From Xanthobacter autotrophicus_G (GTDB lineage: Bacteria; Pseudomonadota; Alphaproteobacteria; Rhizobiales; Xanthobacteraceae), in the NCBI RefSeq assembly GCF_043194755.1, contig NZ_JBAFVV010000001.1: a DNA stretch of 64,000 nt. One strand, written 5' to 3'. A model generated the notes under the pieces. It was given only the letters and a program-made list of their open reading frames with translations. It was not told the DNA's origin and made no database searches. This document shows positions 24,508 through 33,359 of this stretch, one piece after another. Numbering within the stretch: position 1 is the stretch's first letter; each line of letters starts with the position of its first letter. The position numbers and the translations under genes were made by a program.

Positions 24508-25694
24508 GCTGCCTTGAACGCTTGCTGCTCAATGTAGGGAATATGCTTTGCCTGCACACCGAGGAAAGCGGCAGCGTCGTTTAGGCTGATACGTCTGTCT
24601 CGGTAGCCAGAGAGGACGTGGCGGGCATAGCTCTTTCCATAGCGACCGATCATCTGCTTGTGGTGAGGTGGGCCACCAGAAGTGCCGGACGGCTCGTCAA
24701 ACGCTTGGTACTCTTCTTCGAATGCCGCCCTCTTGTGCGCATAGGAGCGTCCACTCGCCCGACCAAGTGTCATGAAGCGAATGAGGGCCGCCTCCCGGCT
24801 CGCTCCAAGCTGCTCGGCGGCACGAGCAAGCTCTGTAGAGCCCCAGTCGGAACTGGGGCCCTTGCCCTCCGCGACCGCAACAACGGCATCGACGGGCATC
24901 ATAACTGCGGCAGCAACGGCATTGCACCATCGCTCGACCCGCCGAACGGCAACCGGCATCATGGGCTGGGGAGCAACGACGTTCTCGACAACGCCCTCGC
25001 CGAGCAGAAGGTGAGCAAATTCATGCAATAAGGTGAAGGTTCGTCCGTTGGTTTTGTCCTTTCCGTTGACAGCGACAACTGGGAGCGCCGTGGCCGGGAC
25101 AGCGAAGCCGCGCACGTCGCGCACCGCAGGGCCATGAGACCCGCCCATGACAAAAACAAGAACATCTTGCGCTTCAATCGCGGCTCGCCACCCATCAAAT
25201 ACGGCACTTTTCCGAGCCCATTGCGCGATTTCGGTCGGACTGACTCTCAAAAATTGGCGAACGGAAACAGCAACTGTTTCCGGATCATCGTCGATCGTAG
25301 CAGAGAGCTTAAAAGGCTGGACCTCACCTCCGACTTCTTCGATGATTTCCAACGCTATGCTCCGGCGCTCCTGTGCGAGACGAATCTCGTAAGCGACCCG
25401 AGCTGGCATCGGAGAGAGCCCCCCGGTCGTAGGATCAATTCGGCGGAAATCTTTTAGCGCTTGGAATTCGCGTGGCGGCTCGGGCAGCAGCATGACGGCG
25501 AGCGGCCGATGGTATTTTTCAGCCAGCTTGCGAAGTTGTGGCAGGGACGGTGCGCCTTCGCCGTGCTCCCACTCCTCGAGCCGTTCAACCGGAACATTCG
25601 CCGCCTTCGCTGCCGCCTCCATCGTTACGCACGCACTCCGCCGTGCCCATGCGAGCACTGCGGGACGTACGGGAACGGGAACCTTGGTCGGCAT
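24504..25694 (-). CDS. XRE-ImmA/IrrE fusion (predicted antitoxin/regulatory metallopeptidase)
   Basis: About 396 aa. An N-terminal helix-turn-helix (ACVTMEAAAKAANVPVERLE, EWEHGEGAPSLPQLRKLAEK) is fused to a COG2856 ImmA/IrrE peptidase domain with the zinc motif LLHEFAHLLLGE near residue 230. ImmA cleaves repressors. XRE-COG2856 proteins are also found upstream of PIN genes, as here, where they are predicted antitoxins. The ATG at 25694 gives a natural start; an in-frame ATG 27 nt upstream cannot be excluded. Overlaps the PIN gene by 4 nt. Confidence 0.87.
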   Translation of the reverse strand: MPTKVPVPVRPAVLAWARRSACVTMEAAAKAANVPVERLEEWEHGEGAPSLPQLRKLAEKYHRPLAVMLLPEPPREFQALKDFRRIDPTTGGLSPMPARVAYEIRLAQERRSIALEIIEEVGGEVQPFKLSATIDDDPETVAVSVRQFLRVSPTEIAQWARKSAVFDGWRAAIEAQDVLVFVMGGSHGPAVRDVRGFAVPATALPVVAVNGKDKTNGRTFTLLHEFAHLLLGEGVVENVVAPQPMMPVAVRRVERWCNAVAAAVMMPVDAVVAVAEGKGPSSDWGSTELARAAEQLGASREAALIRFMTLGRASGRSYAHKRAAFEEEYQAFDEPSGTSGGPPHHKQMIGRYGKSYARHVLSGYRDRRISLNDAAAFLGVQAKHIPYIEQQAFKAA

Positions 25695-25721
25695 TCGAGA
25701 CACCGCGAAATAACCAGCCAC

Positions 25722-26146
25722 ACTCTAGAGCATAAAAATGGCCAGACGATAAATGCAGATTCGAGCGTCCTGGTGAAGGCATCTGGACGATCGGAACGAC
25801 CATACCGGCAGCAGCCTTGGCCGCCTTGAAGGCACGCGCTAGGTCGGCTTGCTGCAGCATCAGGCAGCGTGGCTCGATGGCGGGGCCAGGGGTGTCCTTG
25901 TCGCGGCCATAGGGGCACCCTTCTTCGCCGCTCAGAATCTCGCCTCTCAGCATAGTGCGCCTGACGATAGCGCGGAGCCTTCGCGGGGCGCCTCGTAGCT
26001 CAGTCGGGAAACGGAAGGGGGCATCTGCCGCAGCAAAGCTGCTGCCTCGCGCGCCCCCTCGGCGCCAATCCTCACGATAGGCGCCTGGATGGACCGGCAT
26101 TTGGCCGGCGGCAAGGCAGGATCGATGGCCTCTTAGCTGCTGCGTG
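25722..26146. other. Possible decayed genes between the TA pair and a membrane gene
   Basis: The minus strand has an open frame containing RCLMLQQADLARAFKAAKAA, which resembles a small protein that often accompanies integrases on rhizobial genomic islands. The flanks do not fit and no start is convincing. I treat it as possible island debris, not as a gene. Confidence 0.3.
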
Positions 26147-26824
26147 TCACGCCTGCGGCGGCGGGTGGCTCGAGGCGCGGCGCCGGCCGAGCCGCATGAG
26201 GAGCATGGCTAAGCCAAGCATCAGCCATGCGACGAGCGGGTCCCAGAAGGGGACGAGGAGCACCGGAAGCACATGGAGCGGCGGGTTCGCCAGTTCCACC
26301 GGCTGCGCCAGCGTCACGCCGTCCACCTTCACCGCCGAAGGCCAGAGCACGCGAGGTTCCTGAGTTCCCGTCCATGAGAAGGGGCGCGGCGCCGCGGCCG
26401 GGGCGCCGTCGGGATGGAACAGCTCGATCTCCTTCGTGCGGGTGGAGGCGACGGCTATCGCTCCGTCGGTCGTCATCCCGAGCGCTCCTGAGGCGCCGCC
26501 GGTGTGTGCAAACCAGCCGGCGCGGAAATTGCCGTCCATATCGTAGCGCTGGACTCGGCCGAAGGCGCCGGTGAGCGCGACCATGCTGTGGTCCGGCCCT
26601 GCAATGGTGGTCGTGAAGAAGAAGGCCGGAAGCTCCACATGATCGAGCAGGCTGCCCAGATTGGGCAGGAGAAAGCCCCCGAAGAATCCGAGCGCGCCGA
26701 GGACCGTCAGCACGGCGGCGACGCCATGGCCCGCCCGCATGAGGCGCAGCGCGTCACGCCAGAAGACGAACATTAGGACAAGGGGGAAGAGGACCCAGAG
26801 CAGCACGGTGTTATTTTCCCTCAC
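26147..26824 (-). CDS. Predicted membrane protein, unknown function
   Basis: About 225 aa. Two N-terminal transmembrane segments (VLLWVLFPLVLMFVF; VAAVLTVLGALGFFGGFLL) and one C-terminal (LVAWLMLGLAMLLMRLG) flank a central domain. That domain has short repeats resembling NHL/beta-propeller strands: GPDHSMVALTGAFGRVQRYD, GMTTDGAIAVASTRTKEIEL. GTG starts at 26824 or 26806 are both possible. It appears to follow, with stop/start overlap, the last codons of a second membrane-protein gene that was cut away by the IS1182-like element. Confidence 0.6.
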   Translation of the reverse strand: MRENNTVLLWVLFPLVLMFVFWRDALRLMRAGHGVAAVLTVLGALGFFGGFLLPNLGSLLDHVELPAFFFTTTIAGPDHSMVALTGAFGRVQRYDMDGNFRAGWFAHTGGASGALGMTTDGAIAVASTRTKEIELFHPDGAPAAAPRPFSWTGTQEPRVLWPSAVKVDGVTLAQPVELANPPLHVLPVLLVPFWDPLVAWLMLGLAMLLMRLGRRRASSHPPPQA

Positions 26825-26850
26825 CGGCCCTCTCCGGGCAAGCGCCAGCT

Positions 26851-26966
26851 TCACTTTCCTCCGTTCTGCCCCAGCGCCAGTTGGAGCGGCAACGCGATGG
26901 CGGTGCCGAACCAGTAGGCGACAATGTTCCATGGATTGAAGATGCGCCCCGGGAGCAGCGCGCCCG
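26851..26966 (-). pseudogene. C-terminal remnant of a truncated membrane-protein gene
   Basis: The minus strand reads LLPGRIFNPWNIVAYWFGTA, then IALPLQLALGQNGGK and a stop that overlaps the next gene. It looks like the last transmembrane helix of a protein whose upstream part is replaced by transposase sequence. The frame after the stop opens into the membrane protein at 26147-26824, so both were probably one operon. Confidence 0.5.
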
Positions 26967-26989
26967 GGAGGGTGTGCGGAAGGCGTCGA

Positions 26990-27839
26990 GGGCGAGTGCG
27001 TGGTCGAGAGCGTAGGCGCTGTCGGCGGCGAGGCGCGCAGGCCACAGGCCGAAGCGATCCTGGGTGCGCTCGATCATGGTGTGCACGGCTCCGACTTCCG
27101 CCTGCCGGATCGCGCGGCAGGCCTCCACATCGACGATGACGGCATGGTCGAGGTCGATCAGATAGTTGGTCGCATAGGCGAAGAAGGCATGGCCTTTCAA
27201 GGCGCTGGTCCATTGCGCCGCCGGATCCGACCTGGAGACGAACTTCGGCTTCACCTCGCTGGCTGCGCCCCAGGCGGCCTCTTCGAGCGTGTCGAGATAT
27301 TCCCGGACCGAACGGCGGCTCTCGGCGAGCCCCTCCCAGTCCACCTGTTCCGAGGCGGCGGCGGACCGCTGCTTGTTGGCATCGGCCTTGATCAGGCTGG
27401 CATCGACGGCAAAACCCTCGCCGCCGACCAGCCCCTCTTCGATGCAACACCGCACCGTGGTTTCGAACAGCTCCCGCAGCAGGTCACTGTCGCGGAAGCG
27501 TCCGTGGCGGTTCTTGGAGAAGGTGGAGTGGTCCGGCACGGCGCCTTCGAGGCCGAGCCGGCAGAACCACCGATAGGCAAGGTTGAGATGGACCTCTTCG
27601 CACAGCCGCCGCTCCGAACGGATGCCAAAGCAATAGCCGATCAGGAGCATCCGGATCATCAGCTCGGGATCGATCGAGGGGCGGCCAGTCTCGCTGTAGA
27701 AGGGCTTGAGGTGTACTCGAATGGCGGAGAGGTCGACGAACCTGTCGATAGCCCGAACGAGGTGGCCGGCAGGCACGTGGCGTTCGAGGTTGAACCCGTA
27801 GAACAGCGCCTCCTGCATCACCATCCGCTCGCCCATCAT
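26990..27839 (-). mobile_element. IS1182-like transposase, 3'-truncated
   Basis: About 280 residues of an IS1182/IS5-superfamily transposase. The DUF772 N-terminal domain is complete (GRPSIDPELMIRMLLIGYCF; ERRLCEEVHLNLAYRWFCRL), and VPDHSTFSKNRHGRF and FAVDASLIKADANKQR (first catalytic Asp) follow. Homology stops after ARLAADSAY; the last third with the remaining catalytic residues is missing and other sequence follows. The left end is probably near 27905-27915. It cannot move itself. Confidence 0.85.
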
Positions 27840-28206
27840 CGGTCTGTCCTCCCCCTACAAGGAGAACTGAATCAGGACTTCATCCCCGCGGCAACACCGA
27901 CTCTTTCAACGGAATCGGCCCGAGGCAGGCAGCCCCCGCCCCAAGAGCGTGAGGCCGAAGCCGGCCCAGACCGCTGAGAGCAGGCCAAAGCCCGCGTCAA
28001 TGGCTAGTACGGCTTGACTGACGTCATGCTGCCCGGACTCGCGACGGAGATGCAGAAGATCTTGCCCCTTAGCGTTCCTCGGACGCCATAGGTGCATTGC
28101 CGGGGAATTGCCGTTGCAACCGGTTACAAGAGGCGATGCGGAAGAAGTTGGCGTTGCCCTAATTGCGCGCGAGGTCGGCCTGCGGAGCGAGGTGTTTGTT
28201 TTTACT
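27840..28206. other. IS left end and adjacent gene-free DNA
   Basis: The first 70 bp are the probable untranslated leader and left end of the IS1182-like element. Beyond it, the minus strand codes for a hydrophobic stretch (FGLLSAVWAGFGLTLLG) that could be the other half of the membrane-protein gene interrupted by the element. This is a guess from its character alone. Confidence 0.35.
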
Positions 28207-29052
28207 TCACTCGAACCAATCGCCGGGGACCGAGCCATCAGCAAAGCGCTGCTGAACCGACCAGTTGCGAAAAGCGATCTGTTCGTTCGGGCGCAGATAA
28301 AGGACAGTGAATCCCTCGCTGCTGCCCGTCTCGACGGCAACAAAACGTCCCTTGCCGAGATGGGCGACTAAAGAGTTCATTGCTAGCAAGAACGGCGTGA
28401 GATCGGGACGCTTCTCGTCGCTAATCTCGAAGGTGACCGACCGTCCGTCGCTCAGCGTTACCGACCCCACAAGGAGGCCCGGCTTGGCGGCCTCGGTAAC
28501 TGACTGAACCAGAAAATCACCGCAGGCAAGCGCCTCTAGCTCACGAACGTGCTGCGGCACGTATTCCCCCGGTTGATGCTCATCAACGCTGCAGATGGTG
28601 TAGACATTCTCGAATACAGACTGGGAGTGCGCGTCAATCATATCGGCCAATGCGCGGTCGGACATTGGCTGATTTTTCGACAATAGGCCGGACATATCAT
28701 TGAGTTCAATCAGCGCGCCGCTATAATCGGCCAGTTCAATCATTGTCAGAAGGTCCAAGGAGTTGTGAGACACCGCCGCCTTCTTCTCGGCGTAGAATCG
28801 AGCGATATCGTCCCCTTCGCACCACTGCCTGTGTTCTCGTATCACCCGTGTCACGATAAGATCACGGTCCAGTGTGGATTTGATCCGCAAACCGGCGCTC
28901 TCTAACCGACCGAGCACCTCACGAACAAGCTGCCAATTCGCATTGTTCGCCAACAATGCACCAGCCTTTCGCTTCCACTCGTCCATCTGGGTTTCGACGT
29001 GCTGGGGACGAGGAAATAGCTTTGCCCAAGCCCATGAGAACAGCGTCTTCAT
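28207..29052 (-). CDS. Hypothetical protein
   Basis: A 281-aa protein I do not recognise. It starts MKTLFSWAWAKLFPRPQHVE; no signal peptide is clear. The first half is helical (RKAGALLANNANWQLVREVL; RLESAGLRIKSTLDRDLIVT). The second half looks like alpha/beta sequence (VGSVTLSDGRSVTFEISDEK). GC is lower than the neighbouring metabolic genes, and it sits alone between IS debris and orphan DNA, so it was likely acquired by transfer. Confidence 0.6.
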   Translation of the reverse strand: MKTLFSWAWAKLFPRPQHVETQMDEWKRKAGALLANNANWQLVREVLGRLESAGLRIKSTLDRDLIVTRVIREHRQWCEGDDIARFYAEKKAAVSHNSLDLLTMIELADYSGALIELNDMSGLLSKNQPMSDRALADMIDAHSQSVFENVYTICSVDEHQPGEYVPQHVRELEALACGDFLVQSVTEAAKPGLLVGSVTLSDGRSVTFEISDEKRPDLTPFLLAMNSLVAHLGKGRFVAVETGSSEGFTVLYLRPNEQIAFRNWSVQQRFADGSVPGDWFE

Positions 29053-29532
29053 CGTTGAACTCCCCCGGTCGGTGACAGATATCGCACCGAGCATGGCACG
29101 CGCAGAACCTTATTTCATGTCGAATCACCCCCGCTTTTCTCAACGGCGCGATTTTGCCGCCGCCGCAGCAGCAGGGCAAACCGACCGAAGCATTTCGGAT
29201 GTAGCTATTGTAACCCATCGCTGGATGGCCACCACCACCTCGATATCTGGTTAAATCTATTGCCATGGCACGAAATAGAACGTTCGTCCCTAAAATGCAG
29301 GCATTGACATGACCGAGATCACGATGCCGCCGGTCGCCCTAGCCTTGTTGCAACCGGTTGCTGCGACGAAGAACGTCGAGCACTCCGCGACGCTGCCAAC
29401 GGGTGATTTGCAGGTTCGTGCAGCTTTTGAGGTAATCCGATGTCTGCTCCTGCCGCTGCCAGGCCTTTGTCACGCCCTGGTGGATTGCACGGTCGGAGTG
29501 ACGGCGATGGGCGGCAACGGTAGTCTCGCGGC
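29053..29532. other. 480-bp stretch without a convincing gene
   Basis: Short frames on both strands have no recognisable motifs. Composition is mixed and lower in GC than the core. It may carry promoters for the hypothetical gene on the left and the small gene on the right. Confidence 0.4.
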
Positions 29533-29853
29533 ATGACGACCCAATACGGTGCGCTCGCACAGCATCTCCAAACCCAGACCGACAGCCTGGTAACGCTCGA
29601 TTTCGCGGAGACCGAGACTATCCTCGGTTTCTCGCTCCCGCGCAGCGCCCGGACGTATGGCGCTTGGTGGTCAAATACGCGGAGTCATGCGGTTTGGGTG
29701 CCCGTTGGCTGGGCTAGCGAGGCGGTGGATGTGGGCGCTCCAGAGCCACCAGCAGTGCGAATATCAACATTTCACTATACCTTTATGGGCGCCAGCTTGC
29801 TGGGCGTCCCGCAGAGGATGCCGCTGTCGACATGTCGGACAATCTGGTCCTGA
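29533..29853 (+). CDS. Small DUF7662-like protein
   Basis: A 106-aa protein. Residues 5-75 match the pattern of the DUF7662 small domain: YGALAQHLQTQTDSLVTLDF, AETETILGFSLPRSARTYGA, WWSNTRSHA, VGWASEAVDVG. These occur as orphan genes or next to mobile and defence genes; no function is established. Its 3' end overlaps the end of the convergent LysR gene by about 80 bp, so the last 25 residues may be abnormal. Confidence 0.6.
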   Translation: MTTQYGALAQHLQTQTDSLVTLDFAETETILGFSLPRSARTYGAWWSNTRSHAVWVPVGWASEAVDVGAPEPPAVRISTFHYTFMGASLLGVPQRMPLSTCRTIWS

Positions 29854-30716
29854 ATGATCTGGACGAGCTGGCGGGTTGCCTTGGTCACCGGACGATGCAG
29901 GGCCGTTGCCAGCACGAGGGTCGCGCGCAGATCACCGGCCGCGAAGGGGCGTGCCACCAAACGCTTCTCCTTGACCTCGCGGTGAACCGCGCCGAACGGC
30001 AGGATGGTTTGAGCCGCGCCCATCTCCACGAGCTGCTTCAAAGCCGGAACGGAATCGATCTCAACGGCCAGCTCGACCTTGATGCCCGCATTGTGAAACA
30101 TAGCGTCCACGACCCGGCGCAAGCCATGGCCGGTGCCTGGAAGCACCAAGCGGTCGAGACGGACTTCCTCCAGGCTGGCAACGGACGCCGCGCAAGCATC
30201 GCCGGGACTGTCGATGAGGTACAGCTCCTCCTGCAGCAGGGGGATAACATTCATGCTGTGGGAGCGGCGTGAATCGTAAAGAATCCCGAGGTCGATCGCG
30301 CCCGACTCGACCCATTCGAACAAAGTCCCGCTAAACGCCTCCACCACGTGGAGATGCACCGCCGAGCATTCGGCGCGGAAGGTTTCCGCAAGTGGCGCGA
30401 CGATGGTGCTGCCGATGGAGGGCGGGATGCCGAGGCGCACCAGGCCGCTCGGCGTGTTGGCTTGGTCGATGATCTCCCGCTGCACCTGATCGAACTGCTG
30501 AAGCATGGGGCTGAGGGCGGAGTGAAGCTTCGCCCCCACCTCGGTCAGCGCGATGCCGCGGCCATGCCGGTAGAACAGCGCGCTCTTGAGCTCCTGCTCG
30601 AGATTCTGGATCTGCCGGCTGAGCGTTGGTTGCGCTATGCCCAGCTTGATGGCCGCGCGGGAGAAGCTGCCGGTTTCTGCGACCGCAGCAAAATATCGAA
30701 GCTCCCGAAGATCCAT
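29775..30716 (-). CDS. LysR family transcriptional regulator
   Basis: A 313-aa LTTR. The winged-helix N-terminus (MDLRELRYFAAVAETGSFSR, AAIKLGIAQPTLSRQIQNLE) and the LysR_substrate domain (VRLGIPPSIGSTIVAPLAET) are intact. The ATG at 30716 begins the conserved HTH. It lies in the same direction as, and 85 bp downstream of, the E2 gene, so it may be co-transcribed and control the E1-CoA transferase-E2 group. The ligand is unknown. Confidence 0.92.
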   Translation of the reverse strand: MDLRELRYFAAVAETGSFSRAAIKLGIAQPTLSRQIQNLEQELKSALFYRHGRGIALTEVGAKLHSALSPMLQQFDQVQREIIDQANTPSGLVRLGIPPSIGSTIVAPLAETFRAECSAVHLHVVEAFSGTLFEWVESGAIDLGILYDSRRSHSMNVIPLLQEELYLIDSPGDACAASVASLEEVRLDRLVLPGTGHGLRRVVDAMFHNAGIKVELAVEIDSVPALKQLVEMGAAQTILPFGAVHREVKEKRLVARPFAAGDLRATLVLATALHRPVTKATRQLVQIIQDQIVRHVDSGILCGTPSKLAPIKV

Positions 30717-30801
30717 AGCCTGACGCGCAACCTTACGACCGCTCCGAAGCCCCCGCGGATCTTTATAATGAATTTTCACGCCTGTGGTAGGGCTCGTGCC
30801 T

Positions 30802-31995
30802 TCAGAGCAGCATGAGTTCCGGCGACTGGAGGAACTCCTTGAGCCGCACTAGGAAAGTCACGGATTCGCGGCCGTCGATGAGGCGGTGATCATAGCTTAG
30901 GGACACGTACATCATCGGCCGCACGGCGACCGCGCCTGCGACTGCCACCGGGCGATCCTCCACCCGGTGCACCCCGAGCACCCCGGATTGGGGCGCGGCG
31001 AGGATGGGGACGGACAGGAGCCCTCCGAACGGGCCGGCGTCGGCGATGGAGAAGGTGCCGCCCTGCAGCTCCGCCACCGAGAGGGTTCCGGCCTCCGCGC
31101 GCGCCCGGAGAGTGGTCAGCGCGACCGCGATGTCGCCGAGGTCAAGCTCGCCAGCCCGGCGCAGCACCGGGGACACCAGCCCGGCCGCCGTCTCGATGGG
31201 GACGGCGATGTGCATGTCGAGATTGTGCAAGATCTCATCGCCGTCGATCCGCCCATTCAGCTGAGGCACCTCGGCGAGCGCGTGGATGCAGCCGCGGACG
31301 ATGAACGCCATCCGGTCGAGCTCTACCCCGCGGCGAGCGCGGAACGCTGCGCCATGGGCGGCGATGAGCGTGTCCACCTGGGACAAGTCCACATCATTGA
31401 ACGTGGTGATCATCGCCGCGACGGTCTGCGCGTCCTTCAGCCTCTGGGCGCGGGCGGACCGCAGGGCGCCGAAGGGCACGCGCCTGGCACCGCCCCCGGC
31501 GTCCTCCGTCCGTGAGGCCGGGACTGCCGGCGGCGCCGGCCGCGGCGTTGCCGCAGTCGAGCGGAGCGACGCAATGGTAACGAGGGTCTCCGGCCCGCCC
31601 CTCGGTGCGGGCTCAGGCTCCGCCTTGTGGGCTGGCCTGTGAGGCGGTGGCGCGGGGGCCTGCGCGACCAGCTTCATGACTGCCAGGCCGGGAGCAGCGG
31701 CGGCGTCCGCAACACACGCGGACGCCGCCGAGGGAATGCGCTGCACGTCGCCCGCACGGGTCGCGCGCAGCGTGGCGAGGAGCGCGCCAGGGCGCACGCT
31801 TTCACCCTGCGCGGCATGCAGGACGGCGATCTCTCCATCGGCAGGTGCCGCGACCTCGATCGTGACCTTCTCCGTCTCAAGCTCTGCGATCACCTCGTCG
31901 CGACGCACCGCGTCGCCGGGCTGACGCAGCCATCTGGCTATGGTGGCCTCGGCAACGGACTCCCCGAGACTGGGCACGCGGATGTCGACAGGCAT
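30802..31995 (-). CDS. 2-oxoacid dehydrogenase E2, dihydrolipoamide succinyltransferase type
   Basis: A 397-aa E2. The N-terminal lipoyl domain has the modified lysine in ELETEKVTIEV (Lys43); a long Ala/Pro-rich linker (about 80-165) follows, then a catalytic acyltransferase core ending in SYDHRLIDGR with His370 and Asp374. No peripheral subunit (E3)-binding domain is recognisable in the linker, unlike usual bacterial SucB. It would transfer the acyl group made by the E1 at 33360-36035 to CoA. It looks like a second, non-housekeeping paralogue because sucCD, mdh and lpd are absent. Confidence 0.85.
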   Translation of the reverse strand: MPVDIRVPSLGESVAEATIARWLRQPGDAVRRDEVIAELETEKVTIEVAAPADGEIAVLHAAQGESVRPGALLATLRATRAGDVQRIPSAASACVADAAAAPGLAVMKLVAQAPAPPPHRPAHKAEPEPAPRGGPETLVTIASLRSTAATPRPAPPAVPASRTEDAGGGARRVPFGALRSARAQRLKDAQTVAAMITTFNDVDLSQVDTLIAAHGAAFRARRGVELDRMAFIVRGCIHALAEVPQLNGRIDGDEILHNLDMHIAVPIETAAGLVSPVLRRAGELDLGDIAVALTTLRARAEAGTLSVAELQGGTFSIADAGPFGGLLSVPILAAPQSGVLGVHRVEDRPVAVAGAVAVRPMMYVSLSYDHRLIDGRESVTFLVRLKEFLQSPELMLL

Positions 31996-32008
31996 GGGGC
32001 CTCACTTG

Positions 32009-33253
32009 TCAGGCGGGGGACGGCGTCCCTGCGTGCGCCGTCCCGGTGCCGGCGATGCCGTGGAGATTCAGTCGGTCGATCTCGCGCGCGTTGAGGCCGA
32101 GCAGCCCCGCGAGCACCTCGGCGGTGTGCTCGCCAAGCCGTGGCGCGCGCGGCGCGGCGCCCCGCCTGGCGCCGGGAATGCGCGCGGCCGCCCCTGGCGT
32201 CGGATAGCGTCCGCCGCCGGGATGGGTCACCTCCTCGAACAAGCCGTCCGCAGACGAGAAGCCCGGATCCTCCGCCATGGCGACGGCCAGGCTGCGGTAA
32301 GGCCCGAACAGCACGCCGACCGCCTCGAACCGCGCGGACAGCTCGGAGAAGGTCAGCGCCCGGACGGCCGGCTCCACCAGCGCGCAGAGCCGCGCGTGCC
32401 ATCGGTAGCGGGCGCCCTCGTCCGCGGCGAAGGAGACACCGGCCTCCTGCTCCAGCGCCGCCACCGGCGCGCCGAGCCGCAGCGCCGCCACCAGCGCGGT
32501 CCACTGGCGCGATGTGAGGGCCACCGCCATCACCCTGCGGCCGTCGGCGGTCTCGAAATCGCGCCCGAAGGCGCCGTAGAGCACGTTGCCCGTGCGCTCG
32601 CGGTCATGGCCCGAAAGAGCCACCTCCGCCACCTGCCCCAGGTGCCCCAGGGTCGCCATGGCCATCTCGCCCAGGGGGGCGCGGATTTCCATGCCCGCGC
32701 CGGTGAGGAACCTTTGCCGCTCGGCCGAGACCAGGGCGAAGGCGGCATAGGCGCCCGTCAAGAGGTCCCAGGCGGGCAGCACGTGGTTGACCGGACCTGC
32801 GTCCACCGGACCGGTCTGGTCGGGCACCCCCACGGCGCAGTTCACGGTGTAGTCCACCGCAGCGCGCCCGTCGGCCCACCCCATCACGCGCACGGTGACG
32901 AGATCCGCCCGGCGTCGGCTCAGGGCGGCATGGGAGAAGAAGCCATCCGCCGGCTGGTTGGTGACGAAGAGGCCGCCCTCCGCACCCGGCGCGGCCACGA
33001 GCTCCTGCGCGAGCTCGCGCCCTTCCGGCGTCTTCAGATTGAGGGCGACCGACTTCTTGCCCTTGTTCAGCCCTTCCCAGTAGAGGCTCGCGCCATTGGG
33101 GGCGAGGGGCCAGCGATGGGCGTCGAGCCCGCCTTCCAGCGGATCGATGCGGATCACCTCGGCGCCCATCTGGAGCAGATGCAGCCCGCAGGACGGGCCG
33201 GCCACGAACGAAGCCGCCTCCACCACGCGCATGCCTTTGAGAATTCCGTACAT
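32009..33253 (-). CDS. Class III CoA-transferase (CaiB/BaiF family)
   Basis: A 414-aa formyl-CoA transferase-type enzyme: MRVVEAASFVAGPSCGLHLL, EVIRIDPLEGGLDAHRW, KKSVALNLKTPEGRELA, and a likely catalytic Asp163 in PAWDLLTGAYAAF. A GGAGGAA 6 nt before the ATG fixes the start. It swaps CoA between carboxylic acids. Placed between E1 and E2 genes, it could activate the acid consumed by, or release the acid made by, this 2-oxoacid dehydrogenase pathway. Substrate unknown. Confidence 0.88.
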   Translation of the reverse strand: MYGILKGMRVVEAASFVAGPSCGLHLLQMGAEVIRIDPLEGGLDAHRWPLAPNGASLYWEGLNKGKKSVALNLKTPEGRELAQELVAAPGAEGGLFVTNQPADGFFSHAALSRRRADLVTVRVMGWADGRAAVDYTVNCAVGVPDQTGPVDAGPVNHVLPAWDLLTGAYAAFALVSAERQRFLTGAGMEIRAPLGEMAMATLGHLGQVAEVALSGHDRERTGNVLYGAFGRDFETADGRRVMAVALTSRQWTALVAALRLGAPVAALEQEAGVSFAADEGARYRWHARLCALVEPAVRALTFSELSARFEAVGVLFGPYRSLAVAMAEDPGFSSADGLFEEVTHPGGGRYPTPGAAARIPGARRGAAPRAPRLGEHTAEVLAGLLGLNAREIDRLNLHGIAGTGTAHAGTPSPA

Positions 33254-33359
33254 GTCAGTTCCTCCGGTTCCGCGCTGGCGCGCGCGCTCCCTCACCCAGG
33301 AATGGCCTGGAACGGAATGGCGGCCGGGGTCGGACGGGCGATGGGGGGCCTGCCGCGCC

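Noticed and set aside
25985..26015. tRNA-like string CGTAGCTCAGTCGGGA
   Set aside because: Resembles a D-arm only; no anticodon or T arm follows, so it is not a tRNA gene.
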